NCBI GenBank assembly: GCA_900768675.1
Contig: CAAGDT010000127.1
Span: forward strand, 1-14,278
Source of the DNA: Oscillospiraceae bacterium
Lineage (GTDB): Bacteria; Bacillota; Clostridia; Oscillospirales; Ruminococcaceae
DNA: 14,278 nt
Direction of reading: 5' to 3'
In this document: positions 1-6,783 of the stretch, one piece after another
How positions within the stretch are numbered: position 1 is the stretch's first letter
How the letters are laid out: every line of letters starts with the position of its first letter
Translations under genes and position numbers: made by a program
Notes under the pieces: generated by a model
The model's database searches: none
What the model was told of the DNA's origin: nothing
Seen by the model: only the letters and a program-made list of their open reading frames with translations

Positions 1-1716
1 AGCCTGAGTTCTTGCCTTGCCAAGCTCAAATTCCTTCTGTTTTTCAAGCTCCTCCCGTTCCTTTTCAAGGTTTTCGGTAATAAGTCGTGCGTTTCTCTCC
101 TCTTCCTCCGCCTTAGCCCTAAGTTCGTCAAGCTCCAGTCTTGTCCGTTCAAGACTTTCGATAACGTTCTCAAAGCGCTTGTTTTCCTCGCCAACAAGCT
201 TCTTTGCCTCGGAAATAATATAGTCGTCCATTCCAAGCCTCTTTGCGATTGCAAAGGCGTTTGACTTTCCGGGAATACCGATAATAAGCTTATAGGTAGG
301 CTTCAGAGTATTTACGTCAAACTCGCAGCTTGCGTTCTCAACACCCTCCTGCTCAATAGCGTAAAGCTTGACCTCCTGATAGTGAGTTGTCGCCATAACC
401 CGGCTTTCCATATCACGGAAATAGCTTAAAACCGAAACAGCAAGGGCTGCGCCCTCGATAGGGTCTGTACCGCTTCCAAGCTCGTCAAGAAGTATAAGAG
501 AACGGCTGCTCGCACGCTTCATTATCCTAACGATATTGGTCATGTGTGATGAGAAGGTGGACAGGCTCTGCTCAATGCTCTGCTCGTCGCCTATATCCAC
601 AAGAATATCCGAAAAACAGCCGATAACGCTGCCGTCAGCAGCAGGAATCATCATTCCGCACATCGCCATAAGGGTAAGAAGTCCTGCGGTTTTTAGGGAA
701 ACGGTCTTACCGCCGGTGTTGGGACCGGTTATAATAAGGCTTGTATAGGTTTCACCTAAGATTATCGTGGTGGGAACTACGCTTTCCTTAGGAATAAGCG
801 GGTGTCTTGCCTTATTCAGGTGCAGTACCGGCTCCTCGCTTATCTGCGGTACTGTCGCCCGCATTTTTGCTGCAAGGTTTGCCTTTGCAAAATATTCCTC
901 AAGCTTAAGCATACATTTAAAGCCTGTTATCAGCTGCTCCGAGAAGAAGCCTACCTGCTCCGACATATCACGGATAATACGCTGGATTTCGTCCTGCTCC
1001 TCGCATTTCAGAATACGGATTTCATTATTCGCTTCAACCACGCTCATAGGCTCGATAAAAAGGGTTGAGCCGCTGGAGGAGGTGTCGTGCACAAGACCGC
1101 TTATCTGGCTCCTGTACTCGGTTTTTACCGGCACAACATATCTGCCGTCACGCTGGGTAACAAGGGCTTCCTGCAAATATTTCTGGGTGGTCTGGCTCTT
1201 TATGAGCTTGTCCAGCTGCTCCTTGATACCTGCGCTTCTGCGGGCTATCGCCTTTCTTATACGGGCAAGCTCAGGACTTGCGCCGTCGGAAAGCTCCTCC
1301 TCGGAAATAATTGCGTTTATTATAGTAGTTTCAAGGGATTTGTTGGGAGTAAGCTGTGCGAAGTACTCGTGCAGGCTGTTTTCAACACCGCCGCACTGGT
1401 CGTACCAGGACACAAGTCCGCCGATTTCACGGAGAACAAGCCCTATATCAAGCAGTTCCCTCAAAGACAGAGCAGCGCCCTGGCTTGCTCGTCCTGCACT
1501 AAAGGCAACGTCCTTTACATTATAAAAACGGGGCGTGCCGTATTTGCTTGCAAAAACAAAGGCTTCGTCCGTTTTAGCAAGCTTGGATTTAATCTCGTCT
1601 ATGTCGTATGAGGGCGTGATTTTAAGGACATTTTCCTTTGCAATATCGCTCCACGCTTCATTGCTTAACAGCTCGAGAATTTTATCAAGCTCAAGCTTTT
1701 TATATTGTGAGTTCAT
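1..1716 (-). CDS. mutS2: MutS2 ATPase, 3'-truncated by the window edge
   Basis: The first 572 codons of MutS2, a MutS-like ABC ATPase. In Bacillus subtilis it is linked to suppression of homologous recombination and to rescue of collided ribosomes. Visible parts are the helical core and clamp (about residues 1-300), Walker A GPNTGGKT (331-338), a signature-like segment near 375-395 (DIGDEQSIEQSLSTFSSH), Walker B LILLDELGSGTDP (407-419), the switch histidine in MATTHYQE (441-448), and the start of a charged coiled coil (about 510-572). The MutS1 mismatch-reading N-terminal domain is absent, which separates MutS2 from MutS. The C-terminal KOW and Smr nuclease regions would lie beyond position 1 and cannot be checked. 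The ATG at 1716 follows AAAGGAAAA. It is the last visible gene of the phoH-era-recO run, separated from recO by an inverted repeat. Identification is firm. Confidence 0.96.
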   Translation of the reverse strand, partial: MNSQYKKLELDKILELLSNEAWSDIAKENVLKITPSYDIDEIKSKLAKTDEAFVFASKYGTPRFYNVKDVAFSAGRASQGAALSLRELLDIGLVLREIGGLVSWYDQCGGVENSLHEYFAQLTPNKSLETTIINAIISEEELSDGASPELARIRKAIARRSAGIKEQLDKLIKSQTTQKYLQEALVTQRDGRYVVPVKTEYRSQISGLVHDTSSSGSTLFIEPMSVVEANNEIRILKCEEQDEIQRIIRDMSEQVGFFSEQLITGFKCMLKLEEYFAKANLAAKMRATVPQISEEPVLHLNKARHPLIPKESVVPTTIILGETYTSLIITGPNTGGKTVSLKTAGLLTLMAMCGMMIPAADGSVIGCFSDILVDIGDEQSIEQSLSTFSSHMTNIVRIMKRASSRSLILLDELGSGTDPIEGAALAVSVLSYFRDMESRVMATTHYQEVKLYAIEQEGVENASCEFDVNTLKPTYKLIIGIPGKSNAFAIAKRLGMDDYIISEAKKLVGEENKRFENVIESLERTRLELDELRAKAEEEERNARLITENLEKEREELEKQKEFELGKARTQA

Positions 1717-1734
1717 TATATTTTCCTTTCGGGT

Positions 1735-1775
1735 AGATATATGTTCATTTATAAGCAGAATATGAACATATATCT
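1735..1775. repeat. 14-bp perfect inverted repeat between recO and mutS2
   Basis: The arms AGATATATGTTCAT (1735-1748) and ATGAACATATATCT (1762-1775) are perfect reverse complements around a 13-base loop. The repeat fills most of the 63-base gap between the recO stop and the mutS2 start. In mRNA it would form a long A/U-rich hairpin. No T-run follows on the minus strand, so it does not look like an intrinsic terminator. It could be an operator, a processing or stabilising stem, or an attenuating structure ahead of mutS2. The structure is seen directly; the role is unknown. Confidence 0.75.
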
Positions 1776-1779
1776 CTAA

Positions 1780-2526
1780 TCATAGTTTAATCGAATTATA
1801 ATAATCAAGACTTTTAAAGGACCTGTCAAGCTGCCTTAACAGGTAGTTCTCGCAGATACGGGAAAGGGCTGCAAGGGGCGCTTCTGTAAGGGTAAATCTG
1901 TAAATCCTGTCGGTATCGGAATACAGGATAAACCGCATAGCATAAAGCAAATCAGGGGACAGCGGCACAAGCCCGCCCTTCTCCTCCGGGACGCAGTCGC
2001 CGCAGTAAATACAGCTTTCCTCCGGGTCAAAGAACATCTGCTCGTGTTCATAGCACATACAATTCCTGCACACCGTAAGGTCTGGAGAAAAGCCCAGCAT
2101 AGCGGAAATATGCAGCTCAAAAACAGCCTTTATCTGAGTAAAGCTTATCCTTTTCTTTTCGATTTCGTATAAGGTAACAGCCATAAACCGCAGAAAACCG
2201 GGGGCCTCCTGCTCCTCGGCAACCGCAAATTTTACAACCTCCGCAAAATAAGCCGCAAGAGAAAGCCCCTCCAAATCGGAAGAAATGCGGTGAAAGCTTA
2301 CTTTCGGCTCAGCACTATTGAGAGTATACTTAAGCCCGCTTTTTGAAAAGCAGAATTTTGAATAAGAGAAAAGAGAGCAGGCGCCTGCGTTCTTGCTGGT
2401 GAGCTTCTTTATTCCGTGGGCGGTCGCCTCGATAACACCGTATTCATCGGTAAGAACGTCAATAAAGCAGTTGTTTTCCCCTATTGTGCGCTTCCCTATT
2501 ACAATTCCCTCAACAGTAACCAGCAT
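1780..2526 (-). CDS. recO: DNA repair protein RecO
   Basis: RecO (248 aa, normal length) works with RecR to load RecA onto SSB-coated single-stranded DNA and to anneal strands in RecFOR recombination repair. The N-terminal OB fold (about 1-80) opens with the family-typical VEGIVIGKRTIGENNCFIDVLTDEYG. A helical domain follows, then a zinc-binding site with cysteines at 153, 156, 172, 175 and 178 (CRNC ... CIYCGDC), present in many but not all RecO proteins. The ATG at 2526 is preceded by GAGGAACAGAT, a good ribosome site. It lies 30 bases after era, the usual Firmicute order, and is probably cotranscribed from the phoH promoter. Confidence 0.95.
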   Translation of the reverse strand: MLVTVEGIVIGKRTIGENNCFIDVLTDEYGVIEATAHGIKKLTSKNAGACSLFSYSKFCFSKSGLKYTLNSAEPKVSFHRISSDLEGLSLAAYFAEVVKFAVAEEQEAPGFLRFMAVTLYEIEKKRISFTQIKAVFELHISAMLGFSPDLTVCRNCMCYEHEQMFFDPEESCIYCGDCVPEEKGGLVPLSPDLLYAMRFILYSDTDRIYRFTLTEAPLAALSRICENYLLRQLDRSFKSLDYYNSIKL

Positions 2527-2556
2527 ATCTGTTCCTCAAATTCTGATTTATGAACA

Positions 2557-3459
2557 TTACTCGGCATTCAGACCGAAATCGGTGATAAGAACGTCGCTGT
2601 TGCGCCAGTCGTCCTTTACCTTGACCCAGAGCTTCATGTTCACCTTCTGCTCAAAATACTCCTCCATCTCGGCTCTTGCAACCTGACCGATTTTCTTAAG
2701 CATTGAGCCGCCTTTTCCGATAATCATACCCTTATGGGACTGGCGCTCGCAGATTATAACAACACCTATGTCAACAATATCCTCGCCCTTGTTGGTCTTT
2801 GAAAACTCAAGGGATTCAATCTGTACCGCCGTTCCGTGTGGAATTTCGTCGTACATTGTGTTGAGAATCTTTTCCCGCACAATTTCCGCAAGCCATATTT
2901 TTTCGGGCTGGTCGGTAGGAAGGTCGTCGTCAAAGAAATGGGGCGATTCTACTGCGTATTTCTCAACTGCGGGAATGATAAGCTCCGTATTATCTCCGGT
3001 CTTAACGCTTATCGGTATTATCTCCGCAAAATCATACATTTCCGAGTAACCGCCTATAATTCCAAGCAGTTCACTCTTGTCCTTTATCAGGTCAACCTTG
3101 TTTATAAGCAGAATAACATCGCTCTTTTTCGCCTTGAAATCCGCAATAAGCCGTTCCTCGATTGCAGAAGGCTTCTTTGTTGCATCAACAACAAGCAGCG
3201 ATACCTCAACGTCCGCAATACTGTTGTCGATAGCCTTAACCATCTGTTCCGAAAGCTTTGTTTTGGGTTTGTGCATACCGGGTGTATCTATGAACACAAA
3301 CTGGGTTTCGCCCTTGGTCAGCACTCCGTTTATACGGGTTCTTGTGGTCTGGGGCTTGGGGCTTACAATTGCAACCTTTTCCCCGACAAGCAGGTTTGTG
3401 AGCGAGGATTTGCCTGCATTCGGGCGGCCTGTTACTGCAACAAAAACAGATTTAGTCAT
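2557..3459 (-). CDS. era: GTPase Era
   Basis: Era (300 aa, normal length) is an essential GTPase that binds the 3' end of 16S rRNA during 30S subunit maturation. GTPase motifs are G1 GRPNAGKS (11-18), the switch-I region QTTRTR (37-42), G3 DTPG (58-61), G4 NKVD (120-123) and G5 SVKTG (151-155). The C-terminal KH RNA-binding domain carries the signature MIIGKGGSMLKKIG (245-258). The ATG at 3459 follows AAAGGAA, and the gene starts 15 bases after dgkA ends. Its grouping with ybeY and phoH, both also tied to rRNA processing, is conserved across bacteria and suggests coordinated ribosome assembly. Confidence 0.97.
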   Translation of the reverse strand: MTKSVFVAVTGRPNAGKSSLTNLLVGEKVAIVSPKPQTTRTRINGVLTKGETQFVFIDTPGMHKPKTKLSEQMVKAIDNSIADVEVSLLVVDATKKPSAIEERLIADFKAKKSDVILLINKVDLIKDKSELLGIIGGYSEMYDFAEIIPISVKTGDNTELIIPAVEKYAVESPHFFDDDLPTDQPEKIWLAEIVREKILNTMYDEIPHGTAVQIESLEFSKTNKGEDIVDIGVVIICERQSHKGMIIGKGGSMLKKIGQVARAEMEEYFEQKVNMKLWVKVKDDWRNSDVLITDFGLNAE

Positions 3460-3474
3460 ATATAATTCCTTTCC

Positions 3475-3966
3475 TTATTCGTCCTTTTTGCGGTGTGCAC
3501 CTGTGCGGCGGGGTCTTGCTGTTGCAATAAAAATAATAGAAACAACAGCCGAAAGCGCAAGAATTGCAGGCTTTATAAAATCTGAGGTAAAATAAAGCCA
3601 GATTTCATAGAAAACAGCAGGATTCCACAGCATTGTTATTCCGATTACAACCGCTCCCAGAGCTGCGGCAAAAACAGCTCCCGCCGCAATATCCTTGCCC
3701 ATCATGGCGAAGATATTGAACTGGGGAGAAACCTTGTCGATTACCACCTCAATCGCCGTATTTACAAGCTCAAGCCCGATAACCAGCACGCATATAAGCA
3801 CCAGCACCGAATACTCGGCGGGTGTAAATCCGTAAAACGTGGCGAAATACAGCACATAAGCCGTGGCAACCATGTGTATGCGCAGATGTCTTTCGTGGCG
3901 CAGGCAGAAGGCTATGCCACGAATTGCGCAGTAAAAGCTTTTGATAACGCTTCTGATTCTGTTCAT
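3475..3966 (-). CDS. dgkA: DgkA-family lipid kinase with a C-terminal extension
   Basis: An integral membrane kinase of the DgkA family; Gram-positive members phosphorylate undecaprenol, feeding the lipid carrier of wall synthesis. The signature ELVNTAIE (66-73) holds the catalytic Glu/Asn pair. ERHLRIH (25-31) and KD (91-92) match other conserved points. Predicted membrane helices are about 32-50, 52-72 and 93-114, the normal trio. A further hydrophobic segment (about 130-149) and a basic tail RPRRTGAHRKKDE follow, making 163 aa against the usual 120-130. Its ATG is 3 bases after the ybeY stop without a clear ribosome site, so translation is probably coupled to ybeY. Family is firm; undecaprenol as substrate is an inference from lineage. 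Confidence 0.9.
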   Translation of the reverse strand: MNRIRSVIKSFYCAIRGIAFCLRHERHLRIHMVATAYVLYFATFYGFTPAEYSVLVLICVLVIGLELVNTAIEVVIDKVSPQFNIFAMMGKDIAAGAVFAAALGAVVIGITMLWNPAVFYEIWLYFTSDFIKPAILALSAVVSIIFIATARPRRTGAHRKKDE

Positions 3967-3969
3967 AAA

Positions 3970-4449
3970 TCAGCGTGATATGCCCATTGCTTCAAGGATA
4001 ATCTCCTGCTTGCCGAACATCTCACGCTCTTCCTCCTCGCTGTTCACATGGTCGTAGCCCAAAAGATGAAGCATGGAGTGTACCGTAAGAAAAGCCGCTT
4101 CACGCTCAAAGCTGTGACCGTATTCCTGAGCCTGTGCAACCGCCTTTTCAAGGGACAAAACTATATCCCCAAGGATAAAGCAGCCCGTTTCCCTGCTTCT
4201 TGTAAAGCTTTCTCCTGCGTCTGTCGCAGGAAAGGAAAGAACATCGGTTTCCTTGTCAATACCACGGTATTCCTTGTTGATTTCCTGTATTCCCCGATTA
4301 TCGGTAAATGTAACGGAAACCTCGAAGCTGCCCTTGTAGCCCTCCTCGTAAAGGGTTTCAAGACAACACCTCTTGATAAGTGTTCTTAATTCCTTTGTAA
4401 CAGGAACGTTTTTCTGGCGGTTAGAACCAAATACTCTTATTTTTATCAT
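3970..4449 (-). CDS. ybeY: YbeY metal-dependent endoribonuclease
   Basis: YbeY (159 aa from the chosen start) is a zinc endoribonuclease needed for 16S rRNA 3'-end maturation and late 70S quality control. The metal-binding motif HSMLHLLGYDH carries histidines 124, 128 and 134. Upstream, YRGIDKETDVLSFP and the FILGDIVLS strand are family-typical. An in-frame TTG at 4464 would overlap the phoH stop, but the ATG at 4449 is preferred: GAGGGA lies 7 bases upstream of it and MIKIRVFG resembles other YbeY N-termini. It sits directly after phoH and before dgkA, the conserved arrangement. Identification is firm. Confidence 0.96.
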   Translation of the reverse strand: MIKIRVFGSNRQKNVPVTKELRTLIKRCCLETLYEEGYKGSFEVSVTFTDNRGIQEINKEYRGIDKETDVLSFPATDAGESFTRSRETGCFILGDIVLSLEKAVAQAQEYGHSFEREAAFLTVHSMLHLLGYDHVNSEEEEREMFGKQEIILEAMGISR

Positions 4450-4460
4450 TTTTATGTCCC

Positions 4461-5426
4461 TCAATTCTTGTTTTTCATTTCGTTATAACGTTCATAAGCC
4501 TTAACAATATCCTGTACAATCCTATGCCGCACAACGTCCTTTTCTGAGAATTTTACTACTGCAATATCGTCAATATTCTTAAGAATTTTAGTAGCCTCAA
4601 CCAGTCCGGAGCGCTTGCTGTCGGGCAGGTCAATCTGGGTAACATCGCCTGTTATAACCATTTTGCTGTTGAAGCCAAGGCGGGTTAAGAACATCTTCAT
4701 CTGCTCAGGCGTGGTGTTCTGCGCCTCGTCAAGGATAATGAAGCTGTCGTCAAGAGTTCGCCCTCTCATATATGCAAGTGGCGCTACCTCAATTATGTTC
4801 TTCTCAAGATTGCGCTGATAGCTTTCCGCACCCATCATATCAAAAAGTGCGTCATAAAGCGGACGGAGGTATGGGTCAACCTTATTCTGCAAATCCCCCG
4901 GAAGAAATCCCAGCTTCTCCCCTGCCTCAACTGCGGGACGGGTAAGTATAATTCGGTTGATTTCATGAGCCTTGAATGCCTTTACCGCCATAGCAACCGC
5001 AAGATAAGTTTTTCCAGTGCCTGCGGGGCCAACGCCGAAAACAATTGTGTTTTTCTTGATGCAGTCGATATACTTCTTCTGCCCCAGGGTTTTAGCCTTG
5101 ACAGGCTTTCCCGTAAAGGTTACGCAGACAGTATCGCCGCTTATTTCCGTAACCCTGCCCTCAGCACCCTCGTTCACAAGGCTTATAACGTATCTTACGC
5201 TTTGCTCGGTAATTGCCTCGCCCTGCTCTAAAAGCTCAATTATACCCTCGACAGCCTTTTTGGCAGAAAGCGCTCTGTCCTCCTGCCCTACGATTTTTAT
5301 AACGCCGTCACGGCTGAAAATTGAAACTCCGTATTCCTTCTGGAGTATGGTTATATTGCAGTCGAAATCCCCAAAAAGGGAGTGAAGATAATCCATATTA
5401 TCAAGCTCTACATGAAGCTCCGTCAT
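4461..5426 (-). CDS. phoH: PhoH-family ATPase
   Basis: A PhoH-like P-loop ATPase (321 aa). Family members are thought to act on RNA, and their genes are regularly next to ybeY; the exact reaction is not settled. An N-terminal KH-like region (about 10-65) precedes the ATPase core. Walker A is GPAGTGKT (133-140), Walker B IILDEAQN (230-237) and the sensor-like TGDVTQIDLP is at 259-268. A longer reading from TTG at 5450 exists, but the ATG at 5426 is preceded by AAAGGAA with a 7-base spacer and gives a normal N-terminus. It is first in the operon, downstream of an extended -10 promoter and a palindrome; its stop lies 11 bases ahead of the ybeY ATG. Confidence 0.95.
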   Translation of the reverse strand: MTELHVELDNMDYLHSLFGDFDCNITILQKEYGVSIFSRDGVIKIVGQEDRALSAKKAVEGIIELLEQGEAITEQSVRYVISLVNEGAEGRVTEISGDTVCVTFTGKPVKAKTLGQKKYIDCIKKNTIVFGVGPAGTGKTYLAVAMAVKAFKAHEINRIILTRPAVEAGEKLGFLPGDLQNKVDPYLRPLYDALFDMMGAESYQRNLEKNIIEVAPLAYMRGRTLDDSFIILDEAQNTTPEQMKMFLTRLGFNSKMVITGDVTQIDLPDSKRSGLVEATKILKNIDDIAVVKFSEKDVVRHRIVQDIVKAYERYNEMKNKN

Positions 5427-5441
5427 ATTAAAATTCCTTTC

Positions 5442-5466
5442 AATAAACAATTATACATTGTTTATT
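5442..5466. promoter_or_regulatory. Perfect 10-5-10 palindrome at the phoH transcription start
   Basis: AATAAACAAT (5442-5451), a five-base spacer TATAC, and ATTGTTTATT (5457-5466) form a perfect 10-bp inverted repeat. It overlaps the downstream half of the phoH -10 box and the expected start point near 5457, ending about 16 bases upstream of the phoH ATG. Because roughly half the dyad is upstream of the start point, a DNA operator fits better than an mRNA hairpin. The repeat is seen directly; repressor binding is inference, and no known regulator is recognised. Confidence 0.6.
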
Positions 5467-5472
5467 ATATCA
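5464..5472 (-). promoter_or_regulatory. Extended -10 promoter of the phoH operon
   Basis: On the minus strand the sequence reads TGATATAAT, a perfect extended -10 (TG-N-TATAAT), with only a poor -35 (TTTATT about 17 bases upstream). Transcription would start near 5457, giving a leader of about 30 bases before the phoH ribosome site. A second TATAAT at 5450-5455 lies inside the palindrome but lacks a -35 or TG element. This promoter probably drives phoH through recO. Confidence 0.6.
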
Positions 5473-5509
5473 TAAATCTTTATGAAAATAAAGGGTTTTT
5501 CACAAATTT

Positions 5510-5555
5510 TATTAAAAAAGATTATCCGCACTGTTTTTATTGCAGTGCGGATTAT
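5510..5555 (-). terminator. Intrinsic terminator of the cotJ operon
   Basis: The arms at 5524-5533 and 5543-5552 form a 10-bp stem (core CCGCACTG/CAGTGCGG) with a 9-base loop. On the minus strand it is followed by ATCTTTTTTAATAAAA. It lies 8 bases past the cotJC stop and isolates the cotJ operon from the phoH promoter. Confidence 0.85.
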
Positions 5556-5562
5556 TTCCTGT

Positions 5563-6120
5563 CTATTTGATTTTGCTTTGCAGTCTGTCAAGCAGTTCGC
5601 CGAAGCGCTGAAAATGTACGACTTCACGTTCTCGCAGATACTTGATAACGCCGTTTACGTCTGGGTCGTCGGATATGCGGAGTATGTTGTCGTAGGTAGC
5701 TCTTGCTTTTTGCTCAGCAGCCAAATCCTCGACTATATCAGCAATCGGGTCTGCTTTACTCTGGAGATAGGCAGCGGTAAAAGGAACTCCTGCTGCGCTT
5801 GCGGGATAAACCGCATTTGCGTGGTCTATATAATATGAGCCCACTCCGTAACGGTCGAAACTTTTCGCTCCCTCGCCCTTTGTAAGCTGGGCAACCATGC
5901 TGCCGATTATCTCAAGGTGTGCAAGCTCCTCCGTTCCGATATCGGTCAGCAGTGCAATTCCGCATTTGTCCGTCTGGGCGAAGCGCTGGGAAAGGTAGCG
6001 CAAAGATGCGCCCAGCTCGCCATCGGGGCCGCCGTACTGGCTGAGTATATAGCTCGCCAGCCTCGGATTCTTATTATTGATTTTAACCGGTATCTGAGTT
6101 CTTTTCGAGAAAATAAACAT
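5563..6120 (-). CDS. cotJC: Spore coat protein CotJC, manganese-catalase family
   Basis: CotJC (185 aa, normal length) is a spore coat/forespore-surface protein of the manganese catalase family. Dimetal ligand candidates are all present: Glu35, Glu65-x-x-His68 (EELAHLE), Glu136 (AAEQKAR) and Glu166-x-x-His169 (EREVVHF). A working dimanganese catalase site is therefore plausible, though catalysis by CotJC is less established than for true Mn-catalases. The ATG at 6120 follows GGGAGGAG with a 5-base spacer. It is last in cotJA-cotJB-cotJC and is followed by a terminator. Identification is firm. Confidence 0.95.
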   Translation of the reverse strand: MFIFSKRTQIPVKINNKNPRLASYILSQYGGPDGELGASLRYLSQRFAQTDKCGIALLTDIGTEELAHLEIIGSMVAQLTKGEGAKSFDRYGVGSYYIDHANAVYPASAAGVPFTAAYLQSKADPIADIVEDLAAEQKARATYDNILRISDDPDVNGVIKYLREREVVHFQRFGELLDRLQSKIK

Positions 6121-6137
6121 AATAGCTCCTCCCTTCC

Positions 6138-6404
6138 CTAAAGCTTTTCAGGCGGCCATGCTCCGCACAGCCATTCCCAGCTGCAATCGCAGTCGGATGA
6201 GCAGGCGGTAAGCGGGTAGCACTGGCTTTCAAAGGCTTCAACACAGCTTTTAAGCTGCTTGCAGGCCTCCTTGAACATACACAGCGCCTTTTCGTCATCG
6301 GGATGAGTGTCAAGATACAGATTAAGGTCGGTAACGTAAAAGCCCGCCTCGCTCAGCTTCTTCATAAGGTCTGCACAATCGGGGCATCTGCCGTTATTTT
6401 CCAT
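6138..6404 (-). CDS. cotJB: Spore coat protein CotJB, cysteine-rich
   Basis: An 88-aa CotJB-family protein, close to the family's usual size. Family features are the LNLYLDTHPDDEKAL segment (27-41) and the tryptophan/proline-rich end (WEWLCGAWPPEKL). It has ten cysteines (7, 10, 42, 48, 54, 62, 68, 72, 74, 80), far more than I expect for CotJB, which suggests disulphide cross-linking or metal binding in the coat. The ATG at 6404 is chosen over one at 6428 because AAAGGGGA lies 7 bases upstream. Its start overlaps the end of cotJA by 11 bases, so the two are translationally linked. It sits 17 bases before cotJC. Confidence 0.9.
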   Translation of the reverse strand: MENNGRCPDCADLMKKLSEAGFYVTDLNLYLDTHPDDEKALCMFKEACKQLKSCVEAFESQCYPLTACSSDCDCSWEWLCGAWPPEKL

Positions 6405-6582
6405 CGTAAAGTCCCCTTTCGTATTCATTTATGCTTATGTCCAGCTCCGGGAAAATCGTTCCGCGCGCCATTGCCGTTTCGGGTTTGTAAACCTTGTCGA
6501 TATACTGAAACGGAACGTATGCGTAGCCCGGTCTTATAAGCTCTTTCTGTGTGCAGTTTTCTGCACAATCGCATTTGTTCAT
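6394..6582 (-). CDS. cotJA: Spore coat-associated protein CotJA
   Basis: A small (62 aa) CotJA-family protein. It has the family-typical core AYVPFQYIDKVYKPETAMARGTIFPELD (about 21-48): a short aromatic segment and the GT(L/I)FPELD motif. Its N-terminus adds three cysteines (4, 6, 10). The start at 6582 is preceded by TGGAGG with a 5-base spacer; an ATG at 6594 has no ribosome site and is rejected. It is first of the cotJ operon and is needed with CotJC for coat incorporation in B. subtilis. Expression is probably limited to the mother cell during sporulation, by analogy with sigma-E control there. Confidence 0.9.
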   Translation of the reverse strand: MNKCDCAENCTQKELIRPGYAYVPFQYIDKVYKPETAMARGTIFPELDISINEYERGLYDGK

Positions 6583-6635
6583 AGCAACCTCCATTTCTGC
6601 GGGCTGTCGGCAATTTCCGTATCTGCCCGCAATTC

Positions 6636-6643
6636 ATTTTATG
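6636..6643 (-). promoter_or_regulatory. Possible sporulation-type -10 of the cotJ operon
   Basis: On the minus strand CATAAAAT matches 7 of 8 positions of the sigma-E -10 consensus CATACAAT and lies 54 bases ahead of the cotJA ATG. No convincing sigma-E -35 (ATATT type) is seen at the right distance. A GACA lies 16 bases upstream, loosely like sigma-K. Weak, offered because cotJ is sigma-E dependent in B. subtilis. Confidence 0.3.
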
Positions 6644-6709
6644 CAGGCTTTAGGTTTGCTGTCACTTCTGCACCTTGCAAATAAATCAAAGTCAATTGCT
6701 CAAAAAACC

Positions 6710-6738
6710 TTGCATTTTCTTCTCATTTGTTATATACT
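6710..6738 (+). promoter_or_regulatory. Vegetative promoter of the DUF1846 gene
   Basis: TTGCAT (6710-6715) and TATACT (6733-6738) are separated by exactly 17 bases, a good sigma-A promoter about 50 bases ahead of the ATG at 6784. A 9-bp inverted repeat (GCATTTTCT at 6712-6720, AGAAAATGC at 6765-6773) brackets the start region. The 201-base gap between cotJA and this gene holds only this promoter, the repeat and the cotJ upstream region. Confidence 0.7.
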
Positions 6739-6783
6739 AAAAAGTGACATTATTCATTAAATTCAGAAAATGCGAGGAAAATT

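Noticed and set aside
767..1611. Long plus-strand open frames (252 and 174 codons) opposite mutS2
   Set aside because: They lie antisense to a fully recognisable MutS2 frame, have serine-rich or incoherent composition, and lack ribosome sites; they are shadows of the mutS2 codons.
1735..1775. LexA/DinR box in the recO-mutS2 repeat
   Set aside because: The Firmicute SOS box is GAAC-N4-GTTC. Here GTTC comes first and GAAC second, 14 bases apart, so the order and spacing are wrong.
4450..4464. TTG start for ybeY at 4464
   Set aside because: The ATG at 4449 has GAGGGA at ideal distance and gives the family-typical N-terminus; the TTG would sit on the phoH stop.
5427..5450. TTG start for phoH at 5450
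   Set aside because: The ATG at 5426 has AAAGGAA at ideal spacing; the TTG codon falls inside the palindrome next to the transcription start.
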